A stretch of 64,000 nucleotides of DNA from an uncultured Pelagibacteraceae bacterium (GTDB lineage Bacteria > Pseudomonadota > Alphaproteobacteria > Pelagibacterales > Pelagibacteraceae), in assembly GCA_902579465.1 (NCBI GenBank), contig CACHGV010000001.1:124001-188000 (forward strand), given 5' to 3'. The translations under genes and the position numbers were made by a program. The notes beneath the pieces were generated by a model, which ran no database searches, was not told where the DNA came from, and worked only from the letters and a program-made list of their open reading frames with translations. Each line of letters opens with the position of its first letter. The stretch's first letter is position 1. This document shows positions 54,116 through 63,772 of the stretch, one piece after another.

Positions 54116-54402
54116 TACTCAACTACTTTCGGAACAACAAAGAAATCATCATTTTTTTCAGGAGAATTTTTAAGTATCTTTTCTCTTATATTATCGCTAG
54201 TTATCTTGTCTTCTCTGAATCTTAAAGTTGTTTCTGCTATAGAGGTTAATGGTTCAACATTCTCAGTTTTTAGCTCGTTTAATTTTTCAATAAATTCAAA
54301 TATAGAATTCATATCATTTGCCAATTTTTCAGCTTTTTTCTCCTCAAGTGAGATCCTTGCTAATTTTGATATATGTTTTACAGTTTTAAGATCTATCGTC
54401 AT
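54115..54402 (-). CDS. gatC: Glutamyl-tRNA amidotransferase subunit C
   Basis: Small subunit that stabilises GatA-GatB. The track ORF starts at 54432, but [23 protein letters not shown] at 54402 is the family start, giving 95 residues. The C-terminus with [20 protein letters not shown] and a hydrophobic end FFVVPKVVE matches GatC. It is first in the gatCAB operon and faces ruvX over 50 bp, which must hold both promoters. Confidence 0.94.
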   Translation of the reverse strand: MTIDLKTVKHISKLARISLEEKKAEKLANDMNSIFEFIEKLNELKTENVEPLTSIAETTLRFREDKITSDNIREKILKNSPEKNDDFFVVPKVVE

Positions 54403-54452
54403 ATGGTAAAAAATAATGTCGCAAAGTACCACTTAAGTTAAAAATATACAAT

Positions 54453-54908
54453 ATGATCACAATTAATGAATTCAAAAACAAATTATCAAGTGGTTCAAGA
54501 TTATTGGGCATAGATTTAGGCACAAAAAGGATTGGGATTGCAATAAGTGATTATGATCAAAAAATTGCAACTCCCCTTCAAACCTTAGATAAATCTAAAC
54601 AAGGTAAATTAATTGATGAACTAGAAAATATTATTTCGGAATATGACATCAAAGGAATTATTATAGGCAATCCAATAAATATGGATGGTACCTACGGAAA
54701 ATCCTCACAATCAGCAAAAGATATAGCAATCAATATTTCAAATAAAATTGATATTCCTGTGTCTTTGTGGGATGAAAGATTATCTACTGTTGGTGCTTTC
54801 AATTTATCAAGTGAATTAGATATAAATGTCAGTAAAAGAGAGAAAGATATTGATAAGTTTGCAGCAGCTTTTATTTTACAAGGTGCTTTAGATTTTATTC
54901 AAAATTAA
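54453..54908 (+). CDS. ruvX: Putative Holliday junction resolvase/pre-16S rRNA nuclease (YqgF/RuvX)
   Basis: RNase H-fold nuclease; in E. coli YqgF is involved in 16S rRNA 5' end maturation. The 151 residues include LLGIDLGTKRIGIAISD (17-33; catalytic Asp), IKGIIIGNPINMDGTYG near 66, VSLWDERLSTVGA near 102 (second acidic pair) and DKFAAAFILQGAL near 135. It is the first gene of the ruvX-pyrB-pyrC'-plsY-topA run, though pyrB seems to have its own promoter. Confidence 0.93.
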   Translation: MITINEFKNKLSSGSRLLGIDLGTKRIGIAISDYDQKIATPLQTLDKSKQGKLIDELENIISEYDIKGIIIGNPINMDGTYGKSSQSAKDIAINISNKIDIPVSLWDERLSTVGAFNLSSELDINVSKREKDIDKFAAAFILQGALDFIQN

Positions 54909-54911
54909 TGG

Positions 54912-54940
54912 TTGCATAGTTAATACTATATAGCTATAGA
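54912..54940 (+). promoter_or_regulatory. Predicted sigma-70 promoter of pyrB
   Basis: TTGCAT (54912-54917), 17 bases, TATAGA (54935-54940). The -10 box ends 10 bases before the pyrB ATG, giving a leader of about 4 bases. No Shine-Dalgarno motif follows. Confidence 0.6.
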
Positions 54941-54950
54941 GTTAATTTTA

Positions 54951-55892
54951 ATGGCAATTAAATCTAAAAAAGCTATTAAAATATCCCAAAAACATTTATT
55001 AGGTATCCAAAATTTGTCTGTTAATGATGTTAACACTATCCTAAATGAAGCCTCTGAATTCATAGAGTTAAATAAGAGCAAAAATAAAAAAATTGATATT
55101 TTAAAAGGGAAAACTCAAATAAACTTATTTTTTGAACCTTCAACAAGAACACAGAGCTCATTCGAATTAGCAGGAAAAAGGTTAGGTGCAGATGTAATGT
55201 CAATGAATATTACGAATTCTGCTATCAAAAAAGGTGAAACGTTAATTGATACAGCAATGACCCTAAATGCAATGCACCCGGATATTATTGTAATAAGACA
55301 TCAGGACTCAGGTGCATGTAACCTTCTGTCTCAAAAAGTAAATTGTGCAGTATTAAATGCAGGTGATGGTAGAAGAGAACATCCAACACAAGCATTATTA
55401 GATGCTTTAACAATTAAAAATAGAAGAAAAAAAATAGAAGGTCTTAAAATTGCAATATGTGGAGATATACTACATTCAAGAGTAGCAAGATCAAATATTT
55501 ATCTTCTAAACATGTTGGGTGCAGAAGTGAATATCGTAGCCCCTACAAATTTAATGCCAAAAGAAATTGAAAAATTTGGTGTAAATATTTTTTCTGATAT
55601 GAAAAAAGGAGTTAAAGATTGCGACATAGTAATGATGTTAAGATTACAGAATGAAAGAATGACAAGCTCGTTTCTATCATCCAACAGAGAATACTATGAA
55701 TATTATGGCCTAACACCTGATAAAATTAAATATGCTAAAGAGGATGCTTTAATAATGCATCCAGGACCTATGAATAGAGGAATTGAAATTGATACAAACT
55801 TAGCAGACGATATAAACAAAAGTGTAATAAAAGAACAAGTTGAATTAGGTGTAGCAGTAAGGATGGCCTGCTTAAAGATTTTTTGTGAATAA
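54951..55892 (+). CDS. pyrB: Aspartate carbamoyltransferase catalytic subunit
   Basis: Makes carbamoyl aspartate, the first committed step of pyrimidine synthesis. The 313 residues show [24 protein letters not shown] near 62-85 (carbamoyl-phosphate site), [23 protein letters not shown] near 143 and [14 protein letters not shown] near 265. It abuts the pyrC' gene with no spacer. The pair resembles the Pseudomonas-type arrangement in which an inactive dihydroorotase is a structural partner of the transcarbamoylase. Confidence 0.96.
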   Translation: MAIKSKKAIKISQKHLLGIQNLSVNDVNTILNEASEFIELNKSKNKKIDILKGKTQINLFFEPSTRTQSSFELAGKRLGADVMSMNITNSAIKKGETLIDTAMTLNAMHPDIIVIRHQDSGACNLLSQKVNCAVLNAGDGRREHPTQALLDALTIKNRRKKIEGLKIAICGDILHSRVARSNIYLLNMLGAEVNIVAPTNLMPKEIEKFGVNIFSDMKKGVKDCDIVMMLRLQNERMTSSFLSSNREYYEYYGLTPDKIKYAKEDALIMHPGPMNRGIEIDTNLADDINKSVIKEQVELGVAVRMACLKIFCE

Positions 55893-57182
55893 ATGAAAAA
55901 AAAATACTTTATAAATGCAAATATAATTGACCCTCATAATTCCTTGAATGAAATTGGAGGAATAATAATTGGAGAAAATGGAAAAATTGAAGCTGTCGGA
56001 AAAAAAGTAAATACCAATAACATTCCATCTAGAGAAAAAGTAATAGATTTAAATGGAAAATACATATTTCCAGGCATTGTTGATATGCGAGTTTTTGTTG
56101 GTGAACCAGGATATGAATATAAGGAGAATTTTAGAACTCTTAGTGAAGCTGCTTTATCAGGTGGTGTAACATCAGTTGTTACAATGCCTAATACAAACCC
56201 GGTAATTGATAATGTCTCAATTGTCGATTTTCTTAAAAGAAGAGGAAGGGATAAATCAAAAATTAATATTTATCCAACGGCTGCATTAACAGTAAAAGCA
56301 GAGGGAGAAAATATGACTGAATTTGGCTTATTACAGAGTAAGGGAATAATTGGTTTTACGGATGGAGTAAAAACAATTCAAAATCCTAGAATTATGAATA
56401 GGATTATGAATTCAGCATCAGATTTAAAATCTTTAATAATACAACATGCAGAAGATGCAGAATTATCAAAAGATGGAATGATTAATGATGGCATCATAGC
56501 AACAAAGCTTGGTCTCCAGGGAATTCCAATAAGTGCTGAATTGTTAATTATAGAAAGAGACTTAACATTGTTAGAATATAATAGTTGTAGGTATCATATT
56601 TCTCAGATTTCATCTGCAAACTCTGTAGATATAATCAGAGAAAGAAGAAATAAAGTAAACTTCAGCTGTGGTGTTTCAATAAACAATCTATCATTAAATG
56701 AAAATGACATTGGTGATTTCAAAACTTTTTTAAAATTATCACCTCCTTTAAGAACAGAAACTGATAGAAACGCTTTAGTTCAAGGATTAAAAGATGAAAC
56801 AATTGATGTTATTGTTTCTGATCATAAACCAGAAGATGAAGAAAATAAAAGATTAACTTTTGCTCAGGCAGAAACTGGCGCATCTGGAATTGAAACTTTA
56901 TTACCTTTAAGCTTAGAATTATATCACAATGGATCTGTAGAGCTGGAAACTATAATAAAGGCTTTAACATCAAAACCAGCAGAAATACTTAAAATAAATA
57001 AAGGTAACTTATCGATAGGAAATGATGCAGATTTTTGTATCGTAGATATAAATAAACCTTGGGTAGTTAGAAAAGAGAAATTGATATCAAAATCCAAAAA
57101 TACCCCTATTGAAGACAAAAAACTTCAAGGTAAAGTAATAAGTACGTTTGTTAATGGTGAAGAATTATTTAAATCTGAATAA
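55893..57182 (+). CDS. pyrC: Dihydroorotase-like protein lacking zinc ligands (PyrC')
   Basis: Clearly of the dihydroorotase fold (429 residues; IFPGIVDMRVFVGEPGYEYKENF, ALSGGVTSVVTMPNTNPVID, LQGIPISAELLIIERDL, ASGIETLLPLSL). The metal-binding His-x-His pair that normally follows 'GLVDMH' is gone: residues 66 and 68 are Arg and Phe. The later TDHAPH motif reads SDHKPED. It therefore should not hydrolyse dihydroorotate and is likely the non-catalytic PyrC'/PyrX partner of PyrB. A true PyrC must be encoded elsewhere. ATG directly follows the pyrB TAA; its TAA overlaps the plsY start. Confidence 0.92.
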   Translation: MKKKYFINANIIDPHNSLNEIGGIIIGENGKIEAVGKKVNTNNIPSREKVIDLNGKYIFPGIVDMRVFVGEPGYEYKENFRTLSEAALSGGVTSVVTMPNTNPVIDNVSIVDFLKRRGRDKSKINIYPTAALTVKAEGENMTEFGLLQSKGIIGFTDGVKTIQNPRIMNRIMNSASDLKSLIIQHAEDAELSKDGMINDGIIATKLGLQGIPISAELLIIERDLTLLEYNSCRYHISQISSANSVDIIRERRNKVNFSCGVSINNLSLNENDIGDFKTFLKLSPPLRTETDRNALVQGLKDETIDVIVSDHKPEDEENKRLTFAQAETGASGIETLLPLSLELYHNGSVELETIIKALTSKPAEILKINKGNLSIGNDADFCIVDINKPWVVRKEKLISKSKNTPIEDKKLQGKVISTFVNGEELFKSE

Positions 57183-57757
57183 TGGATTATATAATAACAG
57201 CTTTGGTATCTTATCTATTTGGCTCTATTCCTTTTGGATATCTTTTCACAAAAATTTTACTTAAAAAGGATATTAGAAATGTAGGATCAGGTAATATCGG
57301 TGCCACAAATGTTTTAAGAACTGGCAACAAATCATTAGGTTATTCAACACTTGTTTTGGATATAGCAAAAGCTGTTGTGCCTGTTATCTTTATAAAGCTC
57401 AATTATCCTGATCTAGTTTATATATCAGCTCTTTGTGCATTTTTAGGACATTTATTCCCTATTTGGCTAAAATTTAAAGGCGGCAAAGGTGTTGCAACTC
57501 TTGTTGGGATTTTGCTTTCAATAAATATTTATTATGCAATAGTTTTTGGTATTGTTTGGATTTTAACTTTTTTAATATCAAAATATTCATCTCTATCCTC
57601 ATTGTTCGCCTCAATTTCAATACCAATCTACCTATTAATCATTGATAATGGTAATATAATTTTTTTTATTATTATATTTGTTTTAATTTTTTATACACAT
57701 CGAGAAAATATAAAAAGATTAATAAACAAAGAAGAAAGCAAGAGTAAAATTTATTAA
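57182..57757 (+). CDS. plsY: Glycerol-3-phosphate acyltransferase PlsY
   Basis: Inner-membrane enzyme that moves the acyl group from acyl-phosphate (made by PlsX) to glycerol 3-phosphate. The 191 residues have about five hydrophobic segments and the three PlsY motifs: SYLFGSIPFGYLFTK near 10, NVGSGNIGATNVLRTGN near 33-49 and WLKFKGGKGVATLVG near 95. It shares one base with the pyrC' stop. plsY after pyrC is a common alphaproteobacterial order. Confidence 0.95.
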   Translation: MDYIITALVSYLFGSIPFGYLFTKILLKKDIRNVGSGNIGATNVLRTGNKSLGYSTLVLDIAKAVVPVIFIKLNYPDLVYISALCAFLGHLFPIWLKFKGGKGVATLVGILLSINIYYAIVFGIVWILTFLISKYSSLSSLFASISIPIYLLIIDNGNIIFFIIIFVLIFYTHRENIKRLINKEESKSKIY

Positions 57758-57758
57758 T

Positions 57759-57786
57759 TTGACAGATTAATAGTTATAAGTAGTTT
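57759..57786 (+). promoter_or_regulatory. Predicted promoter of topA
   Basis: TTGACA (57759-57764), 16 bases, TAGTTT (57781-57786), ending 8 bases before the topA ATG. The -35 box is perfect, the -10 weak. No Shine-Dalgarno follows. Confidence 0.45.
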
Positions 57787-57794
57787 GACTAATT

Positions 57795-60356
57795 ATGAAT
57801 CTTGTAATTGTTGAAAGTCCTGCAAAAGCTAAAACTATAAATAAATATCTAGGTACAAATTACACCGTGTTAGCAAGTTATGGTCATATTAGAGACCTAC
57901 CATCAAAAAATGGTTCTGTTGATCCAGAAAATTCTTTTAAAATGATTTGGGAAGTAGATAGTTTCTCAAAAAAATATTTAAAAGAAATTACTGATACAGC
58001 CAAAAACTCAGAAAAGATTATTTTAGCTACTGACCCAGATCGAGAAGGTGAAGCAATAGCTTGGCATGTAAAAGAGTTTTTAAATGAAAAAAAACTTCTT
58101 AAAGATAAAAAAATAGAACGTGTAGTTTTTAATGAAATAACAAAAAAAGCTGTAACAAACGGAATAGACAATCCAAGAAATATAGAAAATGAACTTGTAG
58201 ATGCCTATATGGCAAGAAGAGCGTTAGACTATTTAGTTGGTTTTAATATATCACCAATTCTGTGGACGAAATTACCAGGATCTAAATCAGCAGGAAGAGT
58301 GCAATCTGTAGCTCTTAGATTGTTAACTGAGAGAGAGCATGAAATAGAAATTTTTAAACCAGAAGAATTTTGGACACTTAATTTAAATTTCTTAACAAAG
58401 GAAAATTTAAATATAAATACATCTATTACTCAATTAGATGGTAAAAAGATTGAAAAATTCTCATTTAGAAATAAGGTTGATATTAATAACGCATTAGATT
58501 TAATCAAAAATAAAAAATATAATATTACAGATATAACCTCTAAAATTTACACAAGAAACCCGTTAGGTCCTTTTACTACTTCTACTTTACAACAAACATC
58601 ATCTAGTAAACTGGGTTTTGGGGCATCTAGGACTATGCAAATCGCACAAAGATTATATCAAGGTATTGATATTGATGGTGAAACTGTTGGATTAATTACT
58701 TATATGCGTACAGATGGAACAAATATTTCTAAGGAAGCTGTAACTACTTTTAGAAATTTCATTACTCAGAATTATGGTGAAACATATTTACCACCCTCGC
58801 CTTTAAATTATTCAGGTAAAAAGGCAAAAAATGCACAAGAAGCACATGAAGCTATTAGACCAACAGAAATCACTCGTGTCCCTGAAGAAATGAAAAAATA
58901 TTTGAGTTCAGATCAATACAAACTTTACAATTTAATATGGTCAAGATCATTATCCTCACAAATGGAGTCAGCAAAGTTTGATAGAAAAACTATAACAATT
59001 GTATCCGAAGATAATAAAAATATATGTAAAGCAAGCGGTTCAACTTTAAAATTTGATGGTTTTTTAAAGGTCTCAAGATTAGATGAAAATAAAGATGATG
59101 AAAATATATTGCCAGATGTTGATAAAGGTAATGTAGAGTTTAAAGACCATACAGATGAACAACATTTCACGCAACCACCGCCAAGGTATTCTGAAGCAAG
59201 TCTTGTTAAAAAGTTAGAGGAATTAGGAATTGGAAGACCTTCAACATACGCTAGTATCATATCAGTTATCTCAAATAGAGGTTATGCAGATATAGAAAAT
59301 AAAAGATTTTTTCCAACTGATAGAGGTAAATTACTCTCTGCATTTCTTGAAAAATTATTTTCAAAATATGTTGATTATGATTTTACAGCAAAAATGGAAG
59401 ATCAATTAGACGATATTACAGCTGGCAAAGAAAATTGGATTAAGGTCTTGGAGGAATTTTGGAAAGATTTTAATTTAAATGTAGCGGATGTTAAAGAAAA
59501 GCGGACTAGAGAAGTCTTAGATATGCTCAACGAAAGTTTAGGCTCATTAATATTTGAAGTAGATAAAGACGGAAAAATTAATAGAAAATGTAAATTATGT
59601 GATAGTGGTCAATTAAGTTTAAAAAATAGTTTTCGTGGTGGTGCTTTTATTGGATGTTCAAATTATCCAGATTGTAAATTTACACGTCCTCTTTCAAAGT
59701 CAAAAGCTGCTCAACAATTGACTTTAGCAGATCCAAAATTAATTGGTCGAAATGATAGTGGTAAAGACATATATTTAAAAAATGGAAGATTTGGTCCCTA
59801 TCTTCAATATGAAAAAGAATTTGATAATGTTGTAGAAACTAAAAAGAAAAAGAAAAAATTAAAAAAAGATGAAAATAATTTTAAAAATGTATCTATACCT
59901 AAGGGAATTGACATTAAAAGTATAGATTTAGAAAGAGCCAAATATTTATGTTCGCTACCAATTAGTCTAGGTAAAAATCCTGATAATGATAAAGATATTA
60001 CAGTAAATGTTGGTCGTTTTGGACCATATTTAAAGTGTGAAAATAAATCAGCTCGTTTAGAAAATGTTGAGGAAATTTTTAGTATAGGTCTTAATAGAGC
60101 TGTTACTTTAATAGCAGAAGCAAAACCTGGTAGAATTTCGTCATCTTTAATTAAAGATCTTGGCCAGCACCCTGAAGATAAAAAACCTGTGAGAATTATG
60201 AAAGGTCAATATGGGCCATATATTAAATACAAATCATTAAATGCAACAATACCTGAGGAAAAAGACCCAATTGAATTAACCATGGAAGAAGCTCTTATTT
60301 TAATTGAGAAAAGAAAAGAATACGATAGGAATAAAAAGAAAAAGAAAGGTAAATAA
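57795..60356 (+). CDS. topA: DNA topoisomerase I
   Basis: Relaxes negative supercoils (type IA). The 853 residues start with the Toprim domain (NLVIVESPAKAKTINKYLG; DPDREGEA with the acidic triad at 80-85). The active Tyr303 lies in GLITYMRTDG. After a CxxC..C..C zinc-ribbon (CKLCDSGQLSL, GCSNYPDCKF) come three C-terminal repeats: LKNGRFGPYLQY, VNVGRFGPYLKC and IMKGQYGPYIKY, and a Lys-rich tail. The C-terminal layout is typical of alphaproteobacteria. The stop overlaps the RidA-like start by 1 base. Confidence 0.97.
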   Translation: MNLVIVESPAKAKTINKYLGTNYTVLASYGHIRDLPSKNGSVDPENSFKMIWEVDSFSKKYLKEITDTAKNSEKIILATDPDREGEAIAWHVKEFLNEKKLLKDKKIERVVFNEITKKAVTNGIDNPRNIENELVDAYMARRALDYLVGFNISPILWTKLPGSKSAGRVQSVALRLLTEREHEIEIFKPEEFWTLNLNFLTKENLNINTSITQLDGKKIEKFSFRNKVDINNALDLIKNKKYNITDITSKIYTRNPLGPFTTSTLQQTSSSKLGFGASRTMQIAQRLYQGIDIDGETVGLITYMRTDGTNISKEAVTTFRNFITQNYGETYLPPSPLNYSGKKAKNAQEAHEAIRPTEITRVPEEMKKYLSSDQYKLYNLIWSRSLSSQMESAKFDRKTITIVSEDNKNICKASGSTLKFDGFLKVSRLDENKDDENILPDVDKGNVEFKDHTDEQHFTQPPPRYSEASLVKKLEELGIGRPSTYASIISVISNRGYADIENKRFFPTDRGKLLSAFLEKLFSKYVDYDFTAKMEDQLDDITAGKENWIKVLEEFWKDFNLNVADVKEKRTREVLDMLNESLGSLIFEVDKDGKINRKCKLCDSGQLSLKNSFRGGAFIGCSNYPDCKFTRPLSKSKAAQQLTLADPKLIGRNDSGKDIYLKNGRFGPYLQYEKEFDNVVETKKKKKKLKKDENNFKNVSIPKGIDIKSIDLERAKYLCSLPISLGKNPDNDKDITVNVGRFGPYLKCENKSARLENVEEIFSIGLNRAVTLIAEAKPGRISSSLIKDLGQHPEDKKPVRIMKGQYGPYIKYKSLNATIPEEKDPIELTMEEALILIEKRKEYDRNKKKKKGK

Positions 60357-60817
60357 TGTCAATTGATGATAAATTAAATGAAATGGGTTTGGTTTTGCCT
60401 AAAGCAACTGATCCAGTTGGTTCGTATGTTGCTACAAAAATTACTGGAACTTTACTTTATATTTCTGGACAAATATCGATCGATGCTGAAGGTCAATTGA
60501 TTATAGGGAAAGTTGGAAAAGACTTTAATACAGAGCAAGCTTACAAAGCTGCTGAAAGGTGTGCATTAAGTATTATTTCTCAAGCTAAAAAAGCTTGTGG
60601 AGGCGATTTATCAAAAATAAAATCCTGTATAAAGTTAACAGGATTTGTTAATTCAACTGATGATTTTATTGAGCAACCAAAAGTGATTAATGGAGCATCT
60701 GATTTGATAAAAAAAGTGTTTGGTGACAATGGCACTCACACAAGAGCTGCAGTAAGTACTAATAGTTTACCACTCGGTGTTGCAGTTGAAGTCGATGCTA
60801 TATTTGAAATTAATTAA
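60356..60817 (+). CDS. RidA/YjgF-family protein
   Basis: A 153-residue member of the Rid superfamily. RidA itself deaminates reactive enamine/imine products of PLP enzymes; this is a longer branch with the start MSIDDKLNEMGLVLP and LLYISGQISIDAEGQLI near 33-50. The conserved Arg of RidA that binds substrate is replaced by the context THTRAAVSTNSLPLGVAVEVDA, where Arg124 may be that residue. A chemical role in clearing imines from serine/threonine metabolism is likely but not shown. It abuts the convergent ugd stop with 0 bp spacing. Confidence 0.88.
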   Translation: MSIDDKLNEMGLVLPKATDPVGSYVATKITGTLLYISGQISIDAEGQLIIGKVGKDFNTEQAYKAAERCALSIISQAKKACGGDLSKIKSCIKLTGFVNSTDDFIEQPKVINGASDLIKKVFGDNGTHTRAAVSTNSLPLGVAVEVDAIFEIN

Positions 60818-62113
60818 CTATCTACCGATACTATAATATTCAATATTATTCTTTTTCATTTTTGCTGGTGAATATAAATTCCTAATATCAAATATTTTAA
60901 ATCTTTTTTTATTATTAATTTTGTTGAAATTTAACTGTTTAAACTCATTCCATTCTGTATGGATAATTATCAGATCACTATTCTTACAAGCACTTTGTAT
61001 ATTATTAAAGTAGATTACTTTTTTTTTATTGAATTCTGATTTTATTCCAGTTGGATCATAATAGGATATTTTAGAACCTTTTTTATTTAGGTAAGGAATA
61101 AGTTTTAATGAAGAAGCCTCTCTCATATCGTCTGTGCCAGCTTTAAAAGTGACACCTAAAAAGGTAATTTTCTTACCTTTAAATTTATTTTTTAATATTT
61201 CCCTAATTCTATTCAATAAGTATTTATATCTGGCGTCGTTAGATTTTACGGTTGATTTAACAATTGATAGATTTGTTTTGAATTTTTTTGAAATTGACAG
61301 TAGAGCCCTTGTGTCTTTAGGAAAACATGAGCCACCATAACCAGGTCCTGCTCTTAAAAATCTTGATCCAATTCTATCATCTAATCCAATTCCAAGAGAA
61401 ATATCCTTAACGTTTACTTTAAGCTTTTCACATAAATTTGCGATTTCATTTATGTATGTAATTTTAGTAGCTAAAAATGCATTAGCAGCATATTTAATTA
61501 ACTCTGCTGCTCTTCTTGATGTATGGAAATAGCGGTTAGTTTTCTTTATTAATGGAAAATACAAATTTTTTAAAATATTGTTTGCTTTTTTACTCCCAGT
61601 ACCAATTACAACTCTATCAGGATACATAAAATCTCTTATTGCCTCACCTTCTCTTAAGAATTCAGGATTTGATACTACATCGAATTTGTTTTTATTATTT
61701 TTTGAATTTAATAAATTTTCAATTTTATCACCTGTAGTGACGGGTACTGTTGATTTAATTATAATAATTTTATATTTGTTTAAATTTTTTTTAATATCAT
61801 TTGCAACTTGAAAAACATAATTTAAGTCAGCATTGTAAGTTTTCTTTTTTGGGGGTGTGCCCACACAAATAAAAATAATGTCCGCCTTCCGAACGGATAT
61901 AGATAAATTTGTAGTAAACTGAAGTCTATTTTGTTTTACATTTCTTCTAATTAATTCTTCTAATCCAGGTTCATAAATTGGTATGATCCCTCTTTTTAGG
62001 TTTTCAATCTTTTGTTTGTTTATATCTACACAAATTACCTTATTTCCTAACTCAGAAAAGCATGCTCCACTAACTAAACCAACATAACCTGAACCTATAA
62101 TACAAATTTTCAT
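60818..62113 (-). CDS. ugd: UDP-glucose 6-dehydrogenase
   Basis: Oxidises UDP-glucose to UDP-glucuronate with NAD+, a precursor for acidic surface glycans. The 431 residues show KICIIGSGYVGLVSGACFSELG (2-23), ICVGTPPKK, STVPVTTGDKIENLL near 121, NPEFLREGEAIRDFMYPDRVVIG, and the catalytic Cys263 in GPGYGGSCFPKDTRALL. Its start overlaps galU by 4 bases, so UDP-glucose production and oxidation are linked; it could feed the glycan cassette at 17-23 kb. Confidence 0.95.
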   Translation of the reverse strand: MKICIIGSGYVGLVSGACFSELGNKVICVDINKQKIENLKRGIIPIYEPGLEELIRRNVKQNRLQFTTNLSISVRKADIIFICVGTPPKKKTYNADLNYVFQVANDIKKNLNKYKIIIIKSTVPVTTGDKIENLLNSKNNKNKFDVVSNPEFLREGEAIRDFMYPDRVVIGTGSKKANNILKNLYFPLIKKTNRYFHTSRRAAELIKYAANAFLATKITYINEIANLCEKLKVNVKDISLGIGLDDRIGSRFLRAGPGYGGSCFPKDTRALLSISKKFKTNLSIVKSTVKSNDARYKYLLNRIREILKNKFKGKKITFLGVTFKAGTDDMREASSLKLIPYLNKKGSKISYYDPTGIKSEFNKKKVIYFNNIQSACKNSDLIIIHTEWNEFKQLNFNKINNKKRFKIFDIRNLYSPAKMKKNNIEYYSIGR

Positions 62114-62925
62114 AATTTAGCAATCTCTAATGTTGATTTAATATATCCATCCATTGAACCACAATCTAAATATTTACCTGAAAATTTGTGTCCCACAAAT
62201 AGAAATTTATTATCAATCATTGTCCTAATTGAGTCAGTAATATGTATCTCACCACCTTTTCCCTTTTTTTGTTTTTTAAGAATTTCAAATATATCTTTGT
62301 TCAATATATATCTTCCAATAACAGCGTTGTTAGAAGGTGCTTCTTTAGTGGTCGGTTTTTCAATAACATCTGATATTACAAAATTTTTTTTGTCAATTTT
62401 TTTGTATATCGAGTATATGCCCCAACGATTTACATTATTTTTCTTTACAGTCATGCTAGCCATGACAGACGCTTTATATTTCTTATGTAATTTGATCATA
62501 TCTTTTGAGCAATTCTTCTTCATAATTAAATCATCAGGAAGCAACATTAAGAAATATCTATTTTTAATAAATTTTTTAGTTTTTAAGACCGCATCACCAG
62601 TACCTAAAGGTTTATTTTGATATACAAATTTAATTTTTTTTTTATATTTTAAAATTTTTTTATATTCATTGATTATTCGTGGGTCTTTTTTTTTTTTAAT
62701 TATTGATTTATAAAAATCATCATTATAAAAATATTTTTTTATTATTTCTTTTTTCTTAGAAATAATGAAAATTATTTCACTAATACCAGCATCTATGCAC
62801 TCATCAAGAATATATTCTATACCAGGTTTACCATTTATTGGTAATAGCTCTTTAGCAAAAACGCTAGTTAAAGGCAAAAGTCTTGTACCTAGTCCTGCTA
62901 GTGGAATAATGGCTTGTTTAATCAT
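62110..62925 (-). CDS. galU: UTP-glucose-1-phosphate uridylyltransferase
   Basis: Makes UDP-glucose from UTP and glucose 1-phosphate. The 271 residues begin QAIIPLAGLGTRLLPLTSVFAKELLPINGKPGIEYIL (nucleotide-binding loop with the Lys), have LLPDDLIM near 130, VIEKPTTKEAPSNNAVIGRYIL near 189-210 and KFSGKYLDCGSMDGYIKST at the end. It is slightly shorter than the usual 290-300. First gene of the minus-strand galU-ugd pair, divergent from panC over 34 bp. Confidence 0.93.
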   Translation of the reverse strand: MIKQAIIPLAGLGTRLLPLTSVFAKELLPINGKPGIEYILDECIDAGISEIIFIISKKKEIIKKYFYNDDFYKSIIKKKKDPRIINEYKKILKYKKKIKFVYQNKPLGTGDAVLKTKKFIKNRYFLMLLPDDLIMKKNCSKDMIKLHKKYKASVMASMTVKKNNVNRWGIYSIYKKIDKKNFVISDVIEKPTTKEAPSNNAVIGRYILNKDIFEILKKQKKGKGGEIHITDSIRTMIDNKFLFVGHKFSGKYLDCGSMDGYIKSTLEIAKL

Positions 62926-62959
62926 AAAGATAACTTATTTATAAATATATATTTATAAT

Positions 62960-63772
62960 ATGAAAATAATTACAAGTATTTTTGATTTAAATAAAGAGAT
63001 TAAAAACTATAAAAATATTGGATTTGTCCCAACGATGGGTGGGATACATGCTGGTCATGAATCTTTAATAAAAGCTTCACAAAAGAAAAAAAGTAAGACA
63101 ATTGTTAGTATTTTCATAAATCCTACTCAATTTAATAAAAAGAACGATTTTAAAAAATATCCCAGAAATATAAAGAAAGATATTGCAATATTAAAAAAAT
63201 TAAATGTTGACTATTTATTCAGACCGAGTGTCAAAGATGTTTATGGATTTAAATCCAAGAAATTTAATTTAAAAAAAAGTGACAAGATATTATGTGCAAA
63301 ATCTAGAAATGGTCATTTTGAAGGAGTTCTTGATGTTATGAATAGATTAATGACTATTATAAAATCAAAAGATTTGTATATGGGAGAAAAGGATTATCAA
63401 CAACTATATCTAATAAAAAAATTTCTTTCAAAAAAATTTAGGGCACGAATTAATTCATGTCCTACCATAAGAATTAAAAATAATGTTGCACTATCTACTC
63501 GGAACAAATTATTAAATAAAAAACACTTAAAAAAAGCATCAGAAATCGCATTAATTCTTCGTAATTTAAAGCGTAAATCTAAATTTCAACCATCAAAAAC
63601 AGCTCTTGATTTACCTAATTATAAAATTTTGTTGGAGACAAAATATAATATTAAAATTGATTATTTAGAATTTAGAGATGAAAACAATCTTAAACTTAAT
63701 AATTTTAAAAATAAATTTAGATTATTCATAGCTTACAACATCAATAAGGTTAGATTAATTGATAATTTTTAA
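62960..63772 (+). CDS. panC: Pantothenate synthetase
   Basis: Joins pantoate and beta-alanine with ATP. The 270 residues show the HIGH-like FVPTMGGIHAGHESLIKAS (His30, His33), SIFINPTQFNKKNDFKKYP near 48, GHFEGVLDVMNRL near 118, GEKDYQQLYLIKKF near 139 and ALSTRNKLLN (KMSKS-like) near 180. Length is a little below the normal 280. Its TAA is directly followed by the convergent mgtE stop. The promoter must lie in the 34-bp A+T-only gap to galU. Confidence 0.93.
   Translation: MKIITSIFDLNKEIKNYKNIGFVPTMGGIHAGHESLIKASQKKKSKTIVSIFINPTQFNKKNDFKKYPRNIKKDIAILKKLNVDYLFRPSVKDVYGFKSKKFNLKKSDKILCAKSRNGHFEGVLDVMNRLMTIIKSKDLYMGEKDYQQLYLIKKFLSKKFRARINSCPTIRIKNNVALSTRNKLLNKKHLKKASEIALILRNLKRKSKFQPSKTALDLPNYKILLETKYNIKIDYLEFRDENNLKLNNFKNKFRLFIAYNINKVRLIDNF

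Noticed and set aside
57884-58171. Minus-strand ORF inside topA, and similar minus-strand ORFs in pyrB and galU
   Set aside because: Shadow frames with no independent support; the opposite strand encodes well-conserved proteins.
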